Below are positions 11,373-20,080 of a stretch of 64,000 bases of DNA, piece after piece. The DNA is from Plantibacter auratus (GTDB lineage: Bacteria > Actinomycetota > Actinomycetes > Actinomycetales > Microbacteriaceae). Where the stretch lies: positions 1,302,001 to 1,366,000 of the forward strand of contig NZ_JBOBFV010000001.1 of assembly GCF_050587365.1 (NCBI RefSeq). Direction: 5' to 3'. Numbering within the stretch: the stretch's first letter is position 1; the number at the start of each line of letters is the position of its first letter. The notes under the pieces were generated by a model. The model saw only the letters and a program-made list of their open reading frames with translations. It did not search any database and was not told the DNA's origin. The translations under genes and the position numbers were made by a program.

Positions 11373-12194
11373 ATGACCGGCACCGATTCACCCACCACCG
11401 CGGACCGCGTCCGGCAGATCGCCGTCGCCGTCAGTGCGGTCCTCGCGATCATCGGCTCCTACATCGGGTCGGGAGCCGCCGGGGGCACGCAGGTCCAGAA
11501 CGCGGCGAACGGCGCGTTGAGCGCCTCGTCGACGCCGATCGCACCGGACGGGCCCGCGTTCTCCATCTGGAGCGTCATCTACCTCGGGCTCGTCGCCTAC
11601 GCGGTCTGGCAGTTCCTGCCCTCGCAGACGACCCGTGAGCGCCACCGTCGTCTCGGCTACTGGGTCGTGGCGAGCCTGCTGCTGAACGCGGCGTGGATCC
11701 TCGTGGTGCAGGCGGGCTTCCTGATCCTGAGCGTGTTCGTGATCATCGCCCTCCTCGGTGTCTTGGCCCGCATCTTCGTGATCGTGCTCCGGACCAAGCC
11801 GTCCGGCGTGGTCGACGCCATCATCACGGACGGCACGATGGGCCTCTACCTCGGATGGGTGTGCGTCGCGACGGCGGCGAACATCACCGCTGCGCTCGTC
11901 GGATCCGGGATCGGGAGCGCGGACGGTCCGGCCGCCGGTGTCTGGGCGATCATCGTCCTCGCGGTCGCCGGCGCGGTCGGGATCCTGCTCGCAGTCGTCG
12001 GCCGTGGACGGATCGCCCCCATGCTGTCGCTCTGCTGGGGGCTCGCGTGGGTGGCCGTGGGCCGCTTCACCGGCGAACTGCTGTCGACCGAAGCCGGGGT
12101 CACGGCGCTGATCGTCGCGGTCGTGGTGGCCGTCGTCACCGTGGCCGTCCGCGTCTCGCGGGGACGCGACCGAGCAGCGCTCGTCGACGCCTGA
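11373..12194 (+). CDS. TspO/MBR-like membrane protein
   Basis: 273 residues with about seven to eight hydrophobic segments. The stretch PAFSIWSVIYLGLVAYAVWQ and LLLNAAWILVV resemble the TspO/MBR (tryptophan-rich sensory protein) family, extended at the C-terminus relative to the usual 160 residues. TspO proteins bind porphyrins and related ligands; nothing here shows the ligand. GGAGG lies upstream of the ATG, and a TACGCT box about 45 nt upstream is a possible -10. Converges with the DinB gene with 27 nt between them. Confidence 0.65.
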   Translation: MTGTDSPTTADRVRQIAVAVSAVLAIIGSYIGSGAAGGTQVQNAANGALSASSTPIAPDGPAFSIWSVIYLGLVAYAVWQFLPSQTTRERHRRLGYWVVASLLLNAAWILVVQAGFLILSVFVIIALLGVLARIFVIVLRTKPSGVVDAIITDGTMGLYLGWVCVATAANITAALVGSGIGSADGPAAGVWAIIVLAVAGAVGILLAVVGRGRIAPMLSLCWGLAWVAVGRFTGELLSTEAGVTALIVAVVVAVVTVAVRVSRGRDRAALVDA

Positions 12195-12221
12195 CGCTCC
12201 GCCCGCTCGACGGCCGCGGCG

Positions 12222-12725
12222 CTACTCGCCGGTGCGGCCGTCGAGCTGTTCGCGGAGGACGTCGATGTGCCCGAGATGCCGGGCCGTCTCCTCGATCATG
12301 TGGAGCTCGATCCACCGCAGCGTGAACCGCTGGTCGTTGCCGAGGCAGACATCGTCGAGCTGATACCGCGACGCCACCTCGCGGGACTCCGCACAGGCCG
12401 CCTCGTAGTCGGCGATGATCTCGGCCAGGCTGTCGTCGGCCGTCACGCGCCATTCGCCGTCGGGGTCGTCGTCGGTCCACCGTGCCGGGACGTCCGACTG
12501 CCCGTCCATGTCCTCGCGGAACCAGCTGCGCTCGACATCGGCGAGGTGTCGGATGACGCCCGAGACGGTCGTGATGCTCGGCAACAGTCGCTTGGCCGCG
12601 AGCTCGTCGGTGAGTCCGCGTGCCTTCCAGACGATGCTGGCGCGCTGCAGATTGAGGAAGCCCTCGATCGTCTCGCGCTCGCCCCCGCGCTCAGGCGGCT
12701 GCGGGCGGTCGCCCCAGTCGGCCAT
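12222..12725 (-). CDS. DinB / DUF664 family protein
   Basis: 167 residues with the four-helix DinB-like fold. Metal-ligand histidines appear in VIRHLADVERSWF and in EETARHLGHIDVLREQ near the C-terminus. Several members of this superfamily act as thiol (mycothiol, bacillithiol) transferases, and actinobacteria make mycothiol, but the substrate is unknown. The start ATG at 12725 overlaps the stop of the upstream DUF427 gene by one base. Confidence 0.8.
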   Translation of the reverse strand: MADWGDRPQPPERGGERETIEGFLNLQRASIVWKARGLTDELAAKRLLPSITTVSGVIRHLADVERSWFREDMDGQSDVPARWTDDDPDGEWRVTADDSLAEIIADYEAACAESREVASRYQLDDVCLGNDQRFTLRWIELHMIEETARHLGHIDVLREQLDGRTGE

Positions 12726-13027
12726 CAGTCGACGACCTCGACCTCGTTCCCGAAGGCGACGTAGCCGGAGAAGTCCTTGCCGACCCGGTCGAACGCGGTC
12801 GGATACGGAGTGGGGTACGACCAGGCCACATCGGGCTTGACCTCGCCGCCGTCGGTGATGCCCCAGTATTGGGCGTCGCCCTTCCACGGGCAGTGGTACT
12901 GGGTGTCGGTCTCGACGAAGCGCTCGCGGTTGAGGCTCGACGGCGGGAAGTACCAGTTGCCCTCGATCTTGATGAGCTCCGATTCGGGGGCTTCGGCGAG
13001 GACGGTGGTTCCGAGGAGTGCGCGCAT
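12725..13027 (-). CDS. DUF427 domain protein
   Basis: 100 residues, a single DUF427 domain with the typical YHCPWKGDAQYW and AWSYPTPYPTA motifs. The function of the family is not known. It is coupled to the DinB gene by a TGATG overlap. Confidence 0.85.
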   Translation of the reverse strand: MRALLGTTVLAEAPESELIKIEGNWYFPPSSLNRERFVETDTQYHCPWKGDAQYWGITDGGEVKPDVAWSYPTPYPTAFDRVGKDFSGYVAFGNEVEVVD

Positions 13028-13033
13028 GCGCCG

Positions 13034-13039
13034 AGACTA
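13034..13039 (-). promoter_or_regulatory. -10 box of a predicted leaderless mRNA
   Basis: TAGTCT on the minus strand, 6 nt before the DUF427 ATG at 13027. It overlaps the stop codon of the upstream gene, so DUF427-DinB may be transcribed separately. Confidence 0.45.
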
Positions 13040-13687
13040 CGCCCGGAACACGGCTCCGTCCAGGACCGGGACGACGCTTGACACGTCGACCTCGCGTGCC
13101 GCCTGGACGTGCTGTGTGGCACCCGCCTGCGCGAGCTGCTGGGCGGTGGCGGACGCGGACAGCAGGTGCCCGACGCCGTTGCGCAGGCCCTCGTACGCGG
13201 CGGCAGCGGCGGCGGCCTCCGGTGAGGTGAAGTCGATACCGCGGAGTCCCAGCGCCTCGATCACGGCACCGGCCCCGAAGAGGTCCTCGACGGCGAACCG
13301 GGTCTCGGCCGTGTCGTCGAGTTCACCGACCGCGATGACGACGATGCTCGTACGCCGGCCGAGCTCGGCCTGCTTCGCGATGATCCAGTCCGCGACCGCC
13401 GACCGGTTGCGCAGGCACCCGGCGACGACCGTCGCACCCGCGTCGGCGAGGAGCGTGGCGATCTGCGCCGTCTCACCGCGGTCGTCCAACTCGGCGACGG
13501 CGACGGTCTCCCCGCCGCTCACGCGCTGCTCGACGGAGGTCGTCGCGTGGAGGACGTCCACGACGACCGCGACGTCCGCCGTCTCGACCCGCCGGGCTCC
13601 TGCGACGCCCCAGTCGAACCTGACCTGGTACTTGGTCTGGGCGAACGGCGGGTGGACGGGCGGCGGTGTGGCGGCTGCGGTACTCAC
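13037..13687 (-). CDS. 2-phosphosulfolactate phosphatase family (ComB-like)
   Basis: 216 residues of the ComB family, which includes the 2-phosphosulfolactate phosphatase of coenzyme M synthesis. The motifs VVVDVLHATTSV and VVAGCLRNRSAVADW match the family. Actinobacteria do not make coenzyme M, so the true substrate here is probably different. GTG at 13687 was chosen because a TACGAT box lies 6 nt upstream and no Shine-Dalgarno site is seen. Confidence 0.8.
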   Translation of the reverse strand: MSTAAATPPPVHPPFAQTKYQVRFDWGVAGARRVETADVAVVVDVLHATTSVEQRVSGGETVAVAELDDRGETAQIATLLADAGATVVAGCLRNRSAVADWIIAKQAELGRRTSIVVIAVGELDDTAETRFAVEDLFGAGAVIEALGLRGIDFTSPEAAAAAAAYEGLRNGVGHLLSASATAQQLAQAGATQHVQAAREVDVSSVVPVLDGAVFRA

Positions 13688-13693
13688 CCGTTC

Positions 13694-13699
13694 ATCGTA
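13694..13699 (-). promoter_or_regulatory. -10 box of a predicted leaderless mRNA
   Basis: TACGAT on the minus strand, 6 nt before the GTG start at 13687. Confidence 0.45.
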
Positions 13700-13758
13700 T
13701 CCAGGCGCACCCACCCACCCCACGACTGTTGCGTCCGAAGACCTCCGTGGGGGTGGTC

Positions 13759-13867
13759 GCCAGCGCGGTGCGCTGACGCGAGCGCGGGTCATCGGACGTG
13801 AGCGCGGGCCTCCGGAGGGGCGCGCTCACGCGCCAGACCCGCGGTGACGTCAGCGCACCGCGCTGGC
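13759..13867. repeat. Dispersed 109-bp palindromic element, copy 1
   Basis: The ends are perfect 20-bp inverted repeats (13759-13778 and 13848-13867). Inside is a second palindrome of 34 bp (13797-13830) with two mismatched positions, centred on CCTCCGGAGG. The first 30 bases after the outermost GC are identical to a second copy at 63644-63753. It lies in the gap between the phosphatase start and the stop of the EVE gene, and could fold as a nested cruciform or an RNA cloverleaf. No gene is seen inside it. Confidence 0.75.
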
Positions 13868-13884
13868 GCACGGGCAGGAGGGGT

Positions 13885-14358
13885 TCAGCGGGAGGCGGTG
13901 GGGAAACGACGGTCGTCGGGGTGGGGCGGACGCATCTCGTTCCGGATGAGCTCGAAATCGTGACGACTGAGCTCGAGGAACCCCCGACGGAGCTGGACAC
14001 CCCAGTTCCGGGTGAAGCTCGTGAAGTCGAGGAGCGCGAGCATCGGACGGATGGGCGCCTCGACCGCGTCCGGGTACCAGTCGACACTCCGCCGCCAGGG
14101 CCGCCAATCGGCACCGTCCGGTCGCGGCACGGCCGCTTGGTAGACGGTGTCGTCGGAGACCCGCCCGATCGCGGTGAACGCCTTGAGCGGCTCGCCGTCC
14201 GGGGTGCTGACCCGCGGCGAGTAGTACACGAAGCCGTCGGACTCGCGCATCTGGTCGAGACCGCCGCGCTGCCCGTGGTTGATCTGCACGAAGCCGTGAC
14301 GGACGCCGAGGACGACGTGATCCCGCTGGATCACGCCCAGCCAGTACCGGATCGCCAT
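13885..14358 (-). CDS. EVE domain protein
   Basis: 157 residues, an EVE (PUA-like) domain with YWLGVIQRDHVVLGVRHGF and VYYSPR near the N-terminus and the WRRSVDWYPD region typical of UPF0310 proteins. EVE domains read modified bases in nucleic acid; the partner is unknown. The ATG at 14358 gives the family's usual N-terminus (MAIRYWLGV) and has GGGAAG upstream. Divergent from the SRPBCC gene. Confidence 0.8.
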   Translation of the reverse strand: MAIRYWLGVIQRDHVVLGVRHGFVQINHGQRGGLDQMRESDGFVYYSPRVSTPDGEPLKAFTAIGRVSDDTVYQAAVPRPDGADWRPWRRSVDWYPDAVEAPIRPMLALLDFTSFTRNWGVQLRRGFLELSRHDFELIRNEMRPPHPDDRRFPTASR

Positions 14359-14422
14359 AGGCACAGTCTTCCCTACCGGCGCACCCCCTGCAGCCGCCGA
14401 GCCGCACATGCGACACTGAGGC

Positions 14423-14959
14423 ATGCGCGTGATGCTGAAACTCGTCCTGGACTGTGATGTCGACGTCGCCTGGCGGGCACTCCGCTCCCCGGCCGTCCTG
14501 CGGGAGCTCTACAGCCCCGTCATGGGACTCGAGGCGCTCGACGCCGACGGGTTCCCGACCATCTGGGAGCCAGGGGCGCACCGCGTCCGTGTGAAGGCCG
14601 CCGGCGCGATCCCGGTCGGTGACCAGATCATCGACCTCGAGTTCATCGAGCGCCGCGACGGCACCCGCATCCTCCACGACCAGGGCGACCCGGTCAGCGG
14701 GCCGCTCAGCAAGCTCGCCGGGTGGGACCACCAGATGGCGGTCGCCCGCGACAAGCACGACCCGACGAAGACCCTGTACCGCGACCGACTCGTGATCACC
14801 GGCGCGATCGCCCCGCTCTACTGGTACCCGCTGTGGGCGACGTGGCAGTGGCGCGGTGCCCGCATCAAGGCGCTCGCGCCGAGCTGGGCCTACGACCCGC
14901 CGCTCCCCGGCGACGAGGAGGACGACGAGGTCGGCGCGACGGTCGAGGGCGCCATCTGA
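14423..14959 (+). CDS. SRPBCC (START-like) family protein
   Basis: 178 residues with a helix-grip fold pattern: an N-terminal strand LKLVLDCDVDVAWRALRSP, the central GAIPVGDQIIDLEF and a C-terminal helix WQWRGARIKALAPSW, then an acidic tail. These domains bind hydrophobic ligands. I do not recognise a specific subfamily. It converges with the aldehyde dehydrogenase gene with 34 nt between. Confidence 0.65.
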   Translation: MRVMLKLVLDCDVDVAWRALRSPAVLRELYSPVMGLEALDADGFPTIWEPGAHRVRVKAAGAIPVGDQIIDLEFIERRDGTRILHDQGDPVSGPLSKLAGWDHQMAVARDKHDPTKTLYRDRLVITGAIAPLYWYPLWATWQWRGARIKALAPSWAYDPPLPGDEEDDEVGATVEGAI

Positions 14960-14993
14960 CGCCTCGCCGTCCGGAGGCCCGACCAGCCGTGCG

Positions 14994-16523
14994 TCAGCGC
15001 TGAGCCGCCTCGCCCCAGTGCGTCGACTCACCCGCGGGTGCGACCCTGCGCGGCACACCCGTGGCCGACGACCGCAGCACCTCGGGCAGGAACCGGTCCG
15101 GCATGTTCTGGAACGCGACCGGCCGCAGGAAACGGGTGATCGCGGCCGTCCCCACCGAGGTGCTCGAGTCGTTCGTCGTCGCCGGCCACGGTCCGCCGTG
15201 CTGCATGGCGGGCGTGACGGCGACCCCGGTGGGCCAACCGCCGAACAGCACTCGGCCGGCGTGCGCCGAGAGCTGCTGGACGAGCTCGACGAGGTCGTCG
15301 CTCGTCTCGTCGGCACCGGCGTGCAGGGTGGCCGTCAGGTTGCCCTCGCAGAACTCCGGCACGAGGGGCGCGAACGCCGTACCGGCCGGGACCTCGACGA
15401 GGATCGACAACGGACCGAAGGTCTCGTCGAGCAGGGCGTCCCGACCGGCCCGCAGCGCGTCGAGTGAGACCGCGACGATCGTGGGGGTCGCCCAGCCGTC
15501 GCCGTCCTCGCCGACCCGCAGCGACCCCTCGGCGATGACCCGCACGCCGTCGGTGCCGAGGATGGCGTCTCGCCTCGCCTCGTACCCGGCCGTGATGCGG
15601 TCGTTCAGGAGTCGGTGCTCGGGGACCGCGGCAGCAGCCTCACGGATCGACTCGTCGAGCCCCGCGCCGTCCGGCAGGTAGACGAAGCCGGGCTTCGTGC
15701 ACAGCTGACCCGCCGAGCCCGCGACACTCGTGACGAATCCTGTCGCGATGGCCGTCGCGGACTCGTCGAGGGCGGTCTGCGTCACGAACACGGGGTTGAC
15801 GCTGCCGAGCTCGCCGAAGAACGGGATCGGGACGGGCCGTGCCGCCGCGAGGTCCGCGAGGATCCGGCCGGCCCGGAGGGAGCCCGTGAAGGAACCGGCC
15901 CGGACGCGCTCGTCCTGCAGCGCGACGACGCCGACTTCCTGGCCGATGATCGTCTGGAACACGCCGTCAGGAGCCCCGGACGCCCGGAGCGCGGCCTCGA
16001 CGACGGCCGCCGTCGCGAGCGAGAGCCGCGGGTGCCCGTCGTGCACCTTGAGGATCACCGGGCATCCGGCCGCGAGGATCGACGCGGTGTCACCACCGGC
16101 GACGGAGAAGGCGAAGGGGAAGTTGCTCGCCGCGAAGTTCACGACCGGGCCGAGCGGCACGAGGACGCGGCGGAGTTCCGGGCGCGCGCCGAGAGCGAAG
16201 TCCGGGTCGGCCTCGTCGATCCGGACGTCGAGGTAGGAACCGTCGACGATCGTCTCCGCGAAGAGCCGCAGTTGCACGGCGGTGCGACGGAGCTCGCCTC
16301 GGAGCCGCGCCTCGGCGAGCCCCGTCTCGACCATGCCGACCGGGACGAGCTCGTCCGCGTGGGCCTGCAGGGCGTCGGCGACGGCGACGAGCGCTCGCGC
16401 ACGGGCGTCCGCCGGCGTCGCGGCCCACGCGGGTGCCGCCGCGGCGGCTCCCCGGAGGACCTCCTCGAGCTGCTCGGGGGTGGTATCGGCGATGGTGGCG
16501 TCGGGGGCTGGCGTGGTCGTCAT
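14994..16523 (-). CDS. Alpha-ketoglutarate-semialdehyde dehydrogenase
   Basis: 509 residues of the aldehyde dehydrogenase superfamily, NADP/NAD-dependent. Catalytic Cys275 (GQLCTKPG), general base Glu238 (FFGELGSVNP), Asn134 (AASNFPFAF) and cofactor Lys159 are present. Sequence style matches the 2,5-dioxovalerate dehydrogenases. In this operon it would carry out the last step of hydroxyproline breakdown, oxidising alpha-ketoglutarate semialdehyde to alpha-ketoglutarate. ATG at 16523 was chosen because GGAGG lies 6-7 nt upstream. It is the last gene of the locus, 26 nt after the epimerase. Confidence 0.88.
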   Translation of the reverse strand: MTTTPAPDATIADTTPEQLEEVLRGAAAAAPAWAATPADARARALVAVADALQAHADELVPVGMVETGLAEARLRGELRRTAVQLRLFAETIVDGSYLDVRIDEADPDFALGARPELRRVLVPLGPVVNFAASNFPFAFSVAGGDTASILAAGCPVILKVHDGHPRLSLATAAVVEAALRASGAPDGVFQTIIGQEVGVVALQDERVRAGSFTGSLRAGRILADLAAARPVPIPFFGELGSVNPVFVTQTALDESATAIATGFVTSVAGSAGQLCTKPGFVYLPDGAGLDESIREAAAAVPEHRLLNDRITAGYEARRDAILGTDGVRVIAEGSLRVGEDGDGWATPTIVAVSLDALRAGRDALLDETFGPLSILVEVPAGTAFAPLVPEFCEGNLTATLHAGADETSDDLVELVQQLSAHAGRVLFGGWPTGVAVTPAMQHGGPWPATTNDSSTSVGTAAITRFLRPVAFQNMPDRFLPEVLRSSATGVPRRVAPAGESTHWGEAAQR

Positions 16524-16549
16524 GTGATCCTCCAAGATCGTGGTGCGGT

Positions 16550-17551
16550 TCAGAACTGGAAGCCGGTCGGGAACGGATCGGCGGGGTCGAGGAGGTAGGA
16601 GCCGCTTCCGGTGACCCAGGCCCGACCGGAGATGGTCGGGATGACGGCCGGCCGGCCGGCCACCGTCGTCTCGGCGATCAGCCGGCCGGTGAACCGGCTG
16701 CCGATGAAGGACTCGTTGACGAAGTCCTGGTCGAGCGGCAGCTCACCGCGGGCCCAGAGCTCGGCCATGCGCGCCGAGGTGCCGGTGCCACATGGCGAGC
16801 GGTCGAACCACCCCGGGAAGATGGCCATGGCATGCCGGGACAGCACGGCGTCGGATCCCGGCGCGATGAACTCGACGTGGTGGCAGTGGTCGAGCCCGGC
16901 GATCTCGGGGTGCACGGGCGGCGCCTGCTCGTTGATCGCCGCCATGATCCGCAGGCCCGCGTCGAGGATGTCCTGCTGGCGGTCGCGGTCGAAGGGCAGG
17001 CCGACGTCGTCGAGGTCGACCATCGCGTAGAAGTTGCCGCCGAAGGCGAGGCTGTAGGGCACGGTGCCGAGGCCGGGCACCTCGATCGTGGCGTCGAGGC
17101 GGTCGACGTAGCTCGGGACGTTCTCGATCGTCACGCGGTCGGCGTGCCCGTCGCTGACGTCGACCCGCGCGATCACGAGTCCGGCGGGGGTGTCGAGCCG
17201 GATCGTCGTGACCGGCTCGACCACCTCCACCATGCCGGTCTCCACGAGGACCGTCGCGACCCCGATGGTGCCGTGCCCGCACATCGGCAGGCAGCCGGAC
17301 ACCTCGATGTACACGACGCCCCAGTCGCAGTCCGCACGCGTGGACGGCTGCAGGATCGCCCCGCTCATCGCCGCGTGACCGCGGGGCTCGTTCATGAGGA
17401 AGAGCCGCAGGTCGTCGAGGTGCTCCATGAAGTGGAGGCGCTTCTCGTTCATGGTCGCGCCGGGGATCACGCCGACCCCGCCGGTGACGACGCGGGTCGG
17501 CATGCCCTCGGTGTGCGAGTCGACCGCACTGATCATGCGGGAGGACTTCAT
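16550..17551 (-). CDS. 4-hydroxyproline 2-epimerase (proline racemase family)
   Basis: 333 residues of the proline racemase family. Both catalytic cysteines are present, Cys91 (MCGHGTIG) and Cys254 (SPCGTGTSA), which excludes the dehydratase branch that lacks the second Cys and supports an epimerase. It would convert trans-4-hydroxy-L-proline to cis-4-hydroxy-D-proline in the cytoplasm. Its neighbours are the D-hydroxyproline dehydrogenase, the deaminase and the semialdehyde dehydrogenase, which fixes the role better than sequence alone. Proline racemase itself is the main alternative. Confidence 0.9.
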   Translation of the reverse strand: MKSSRMISAVDSHTEGMPTRVVTGGVGVIPGATMNEKRLHFMEHLDDLRLFLMNEPRGHAAMSGAILQPSTRADCDWGVVYIEVSGCLPMCGHGTIGVATVLVETGMVEVVEPVTTIRLDTPAGLVIARVDVSDGHADRVTIENVPSYVDRLDATIEVPGLGTVPYSLAFGGNFYAMVDLDDVGLPFDRDRQQDILDAGLRIMAAINEQAPPVHPEIAGLDHCHHVEFIAPGSDAVLSRHAMAIFPGWFDRSPCGTGTSARMAELWARGELPLDQDFVNESFIGSRFTGRLIAETTVAGRPAVIPTISGRAWVTGSGSYLLDPADPFPTGFQF

Positions 17552-17606
17552 GGTGTGCCTCTCAGGACTGGTGGTCGTGGTCGGGGTGTCGCGTCGGCCG
17601 CCAGGC

Positions 17607-18521
17607 TCAGCGTGCCGCGAGGTAGTCGAGCGCGCGACGCGTCTGCGTCGTGACCTGCTCCGTCTGGAGCGCGTTCAGCGGACCGCGCGGCGGACGCGTC
17701 GGACCACCGTAGCTCTCGCCGGCGATGTCGATCGACAGCTTGATGGCCTGGACGAACTCCGTCTTCGAGTCCCACCCGAAGACGGGCACGAGCTCGCGGT
17801 AGAGGGTGCGGGCCTCGTCGACGCGACCCGAGGTGACGAGCGTATACAGCTCGACGGCCTCGCGCGGAAAGGCGTTCGGGTAGCCGGCGAACCAGCCGAC
17901 CGCGCCGGCGACGAGGGACTCGAAGAGGAGGTCGTCCGCCCCCGCGATGACGTCGAGGTCGGTCTTGTCCTGGATCTCGAGCACCCGACGGATGTCGGCC
18001 GAGAACTCCTTCACGGCGACCACGTGCTCGAGCTTGGCGAGCTCGACGAGCAGGTCGGGCGTGAGGTCGACCTTGGTGTCGATGGGGTTGTTGTAGGCCA
18101 TGATCGGCAGGCCGACCTCGTCCACGCGGCTGTAGTGCTCGATGACCTCGTCGTCGTTCGCCCGGTAGATGGTGGGCGGCAGGAGCAGGACGCCGTCCGC
18201 GCCGTCCTCCTTCGCGTACTCGGCCCACTGCTGGGCCTGGTGCCAGCCGACGCCGTGCACCCCGGCGACGACGAGGCCGCGGTCGCCGACGGTGTCGACC
18301 GCGACCTGGATGACCTTGCGACGCTCGGCGTCCGTCAGCGACGAGTACTCACCGAGCGAGCCGTTCGGGCCGACGCCGCGGCAACCGTTCTCGATGAGCC
18401 AGTTGCAGTGCTCGGCGAAGCGGTCGTAGTCGACGGCGAGGCCTGCGGGCGCCGAGGCGTCCTCCTTGAACGCGAGGGTGGTCGCGACGATGACGCCGCC
18501 GAGGTCGAACTGCTTGGCCAT
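17607..18521 (-). CDS. Pyrroline-4-hydroxy-2-carboxylate deaminase (DapA family)
   Basis: 304 residues of the dihydrodipicolinate synthase / N-acetylneuraminate lyase family. The Schiff-base Lys171 (VVAVKEFSAD) and Tyr143 (MAYNNP) are present, with GPNGSLGEYSSL as the carboxylate-binding loop. In this position it should deaminate 1-pyrroline-4-hydroxy-2-carboxylate, the product of the dehydrogenase, to alpha-ketoglutarate semialdehyde. ATG at 18521 has AAAGGAA upstream. Gaps to its neighbours are 41 and 55 nt. Confidence 0.85.
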   Translation of the reverse strand: MAKQFDLGGVIVATTLAFKEDASAPAGLAVDYDRFAEHCNWLIENGCRGVGPNGSLGEYSSLTDAERRKVIQVAVDTVGDRGLVVAGVHGVGWHQAQQWAEYAKEDGADGVLLLPPTIYRANDDEVIEHYSRVDEVGLPIMAYNNPIDTKVDLTPDLLVELAKLEHVVAVKEFSADIRRVLEIQDKTDLDVIAGADDLLFESLVAGAVGWFAGYPNAFPREAVELYTLVTSGRVDEARTLYRELVPVFGWDSKTEFVQAIKLSIDIAGESYGGPTRPPRGPLNALQTEQVTTQTRRALDYLAAR

Positions 18522-18562
18522 GGGTGGTTCCTTTCCGAGGGAGTGGTGCGGAGACCGGTCGG

Positions 18563-20080
18563 TCATCCTGGGTGTTCGGCCGTCGGGGTCGACGGCGGTT
18601 CGTGGGGAGGGTGTCCCGGTGCCTGCGCGGCGAGTTCGCCGATGCGCAGCGGGGAGGCGATGGGCCGGCGGTCGCTCGAGACGCCGTCGATGAGGCCGCT
18701 GCCGCCGGATTCGGAGGCGACGCGGTGGAGGAGCTCCTCGACGGTGCGTCCGCACATGCGGCCCTGGCAGATCCCGAGCCCGGCACGCGTGCTGAGTTTG
18801 AGCGAGCGCAGGCCGGTCGCGCAGGTGGCGGTCGCCGTCGCTCGCAGGGAGCCGTAGTCGACCTCCTCGCAGCGGCAGATGGTGGTGTCGTCGTCGAGCC
18901 AGTCGCTCCAGCCGGCGCGGATGCCGTGGGCACGTTCGAGCCGGTCGGCGAAGGCGAGGAACGTGTCGCGTCGGCTCACGGCGGCGCGGATCCCGGAGGC
19001 ACCGGGGAGGCCGCCGGCCGCAGCGTGTCCCGCGATCGCGCCCTCGGCGAGCGCGGCGTCGACACCCCCGATCCCGGTGATCTCCCCCGCCGCGAAGACG
19101 GTCGGGACGCTCGTGCGCTGCTCGGCGTCGACCTGGACGAACCGGGCTTCGGTGAGCGCGCAGCCGACCGCGACGGGCAGTTCGAGCCGCGGGGTGAACC
19201 CGTGACTGACGCACACGGCGTCCGCTTCGACCGTGCGCTCGGTGCCGGGGATCGGCGACCAGTCGGCGTCGACGGCGGCGATGGTCACGCGCTCGACCCG
19301 GTCGGCGCCGTGCGCGGCGACCACCGCGTGACCGACGCGGTACGGGATCCGGTGGCGGAGGTGGCCACCGACGTAACCGAGCAGTTCACCGGCCTTCCCG
19401 GTCACGCCGAGCAGCTGCCAGGGCTTGGGGAGCCAGCCCCTCGCGAGGCCGCCGACGGTCGTGGCCTCGTAGACCCCGAGCACGCGTGATCCGGTCGCGG
19501 TCAGGGACGCGGCCACCGGCAACAGGAACGGTCCGGCACCGGCCACGACCACCCGCTGACCGACGGTGACCCGCTCGCCCTTCGCGAGCGCCTGGGCGGC
19601 ACCGGCCGAGAAGACGCCGGGGAGGTCCCAGCCGGGGAACGGCAGCGTGCGGTCGTGCGCGCCGGTCGCGAGGACGAGCGCGTCCGGCCGGAGGGTGAGG
19701 GGCGTGCGGTCGGTGCCGTCCGGCGGTCCGACGAGGACATGCAGGCGCAGGCCGGTCGCCCCGGAGGTGTCGTCGGACCCGTGGTCGGTGGCGGCGCGGT
19801 CGACGTCGATCGCCCAGACCTGCGCCTCGGTGATCACCGTGCAGGCGTCGTCGGCGTCGAGCGCCGCGCGCATGGAGACGAAGCGCTCGAAGCCGTGGTG
19901 CAGCGAGGCCTCTGCTTCCGACGGCCGGCTGGCCGGCAGGTGCCGCCAGTACTGACCGCCGAGCTCGTCCGAGGCGTCGAGCAGCGTGACGGCGGCGCCG
20001 AGCGCCCGGGCGGCGAGCGCGGCCTGGAGGCCGGCTGGCCCTGCGCCGACGACGACGACCTCACGCTGCCGGGCGCTCAT
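18563..20080 (-). CDS. D-hydroxyproline dehydrogenase, large FAD/[2Fe-2S] subunit
   Basis: 505 residues. An N-terminal FAD-binding VVVGAGPAGLQAA (from residue 8), a second nucleotide-binding site VVVAGAGPFLLPVA and a C-terminal Cys-rich domain with CRC near residue 400 and GICQGRMCG near 435-440 are visible. This is the arrangement of the large subunit of heterotrimeric hydroxyproline, opine and cyanide-forming oxidases. It would oxidise cis-4-hydroxy-D-proline together with the two genes upstream. The start ATG at 20080 overlaps the stop of the small subunit by 4 nt. An opine-type oxidase is the alternative; the flanking genes argue for hydroxyproline. Confidence 0.85.
   Translation of the reverse strand: MSARQREVVVVGAGPAGLQAALAARALGAAVTLLDASDELGGQYWRHLPASRPSEAEASLHHGFERFVSMRAALDADDACTVITEAQVWAIDVDRAATDHGSDDTSGATGLRLHVLVGPPDGTDRTPLTLRPDALVLATGAHDRTLPFPGWDLPGVFSAGAAQALAKGERVTVGQRVVVAGAGPFLLPVAASLTATGSRVLGVYEATTVGGLARGWLPKPWQLLGVTGKAGELLGYVGGHLRHRIPYRVGHAVVAAHGADRVERVTIAAVDADWSPIPGTERTVEADAVCVSHGFTPRLELPVAVGCALTEARFVQVDAEQRTSVPTVFAAGEITGIGGVDAALAEGAIAGHAAAGGLPGASGIRAAVSRRDTFLAFADRLERAHGIRAGWSDWLDDDTTICRCEEVDYGSLRATATATCATGLRSLKLSTRAGLGICQGRMCGRTVEELLHRVASESGGSGLIDGVSSDRRPIASPLRIGELAAQAPGHPPHEPPSTPTAEHPG

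Noticed and set aside
16550..17551. Proline racemase or trans-3-hydroxyproline dehydratase as the function
   Set aside because: The dehydratase lacks the second catalytic cysteine, which is present here; a plain proline racemase does not explain the adjoining hydroxyproline dehydrogenase, deaminase and semialdehyde dehydrogenase.
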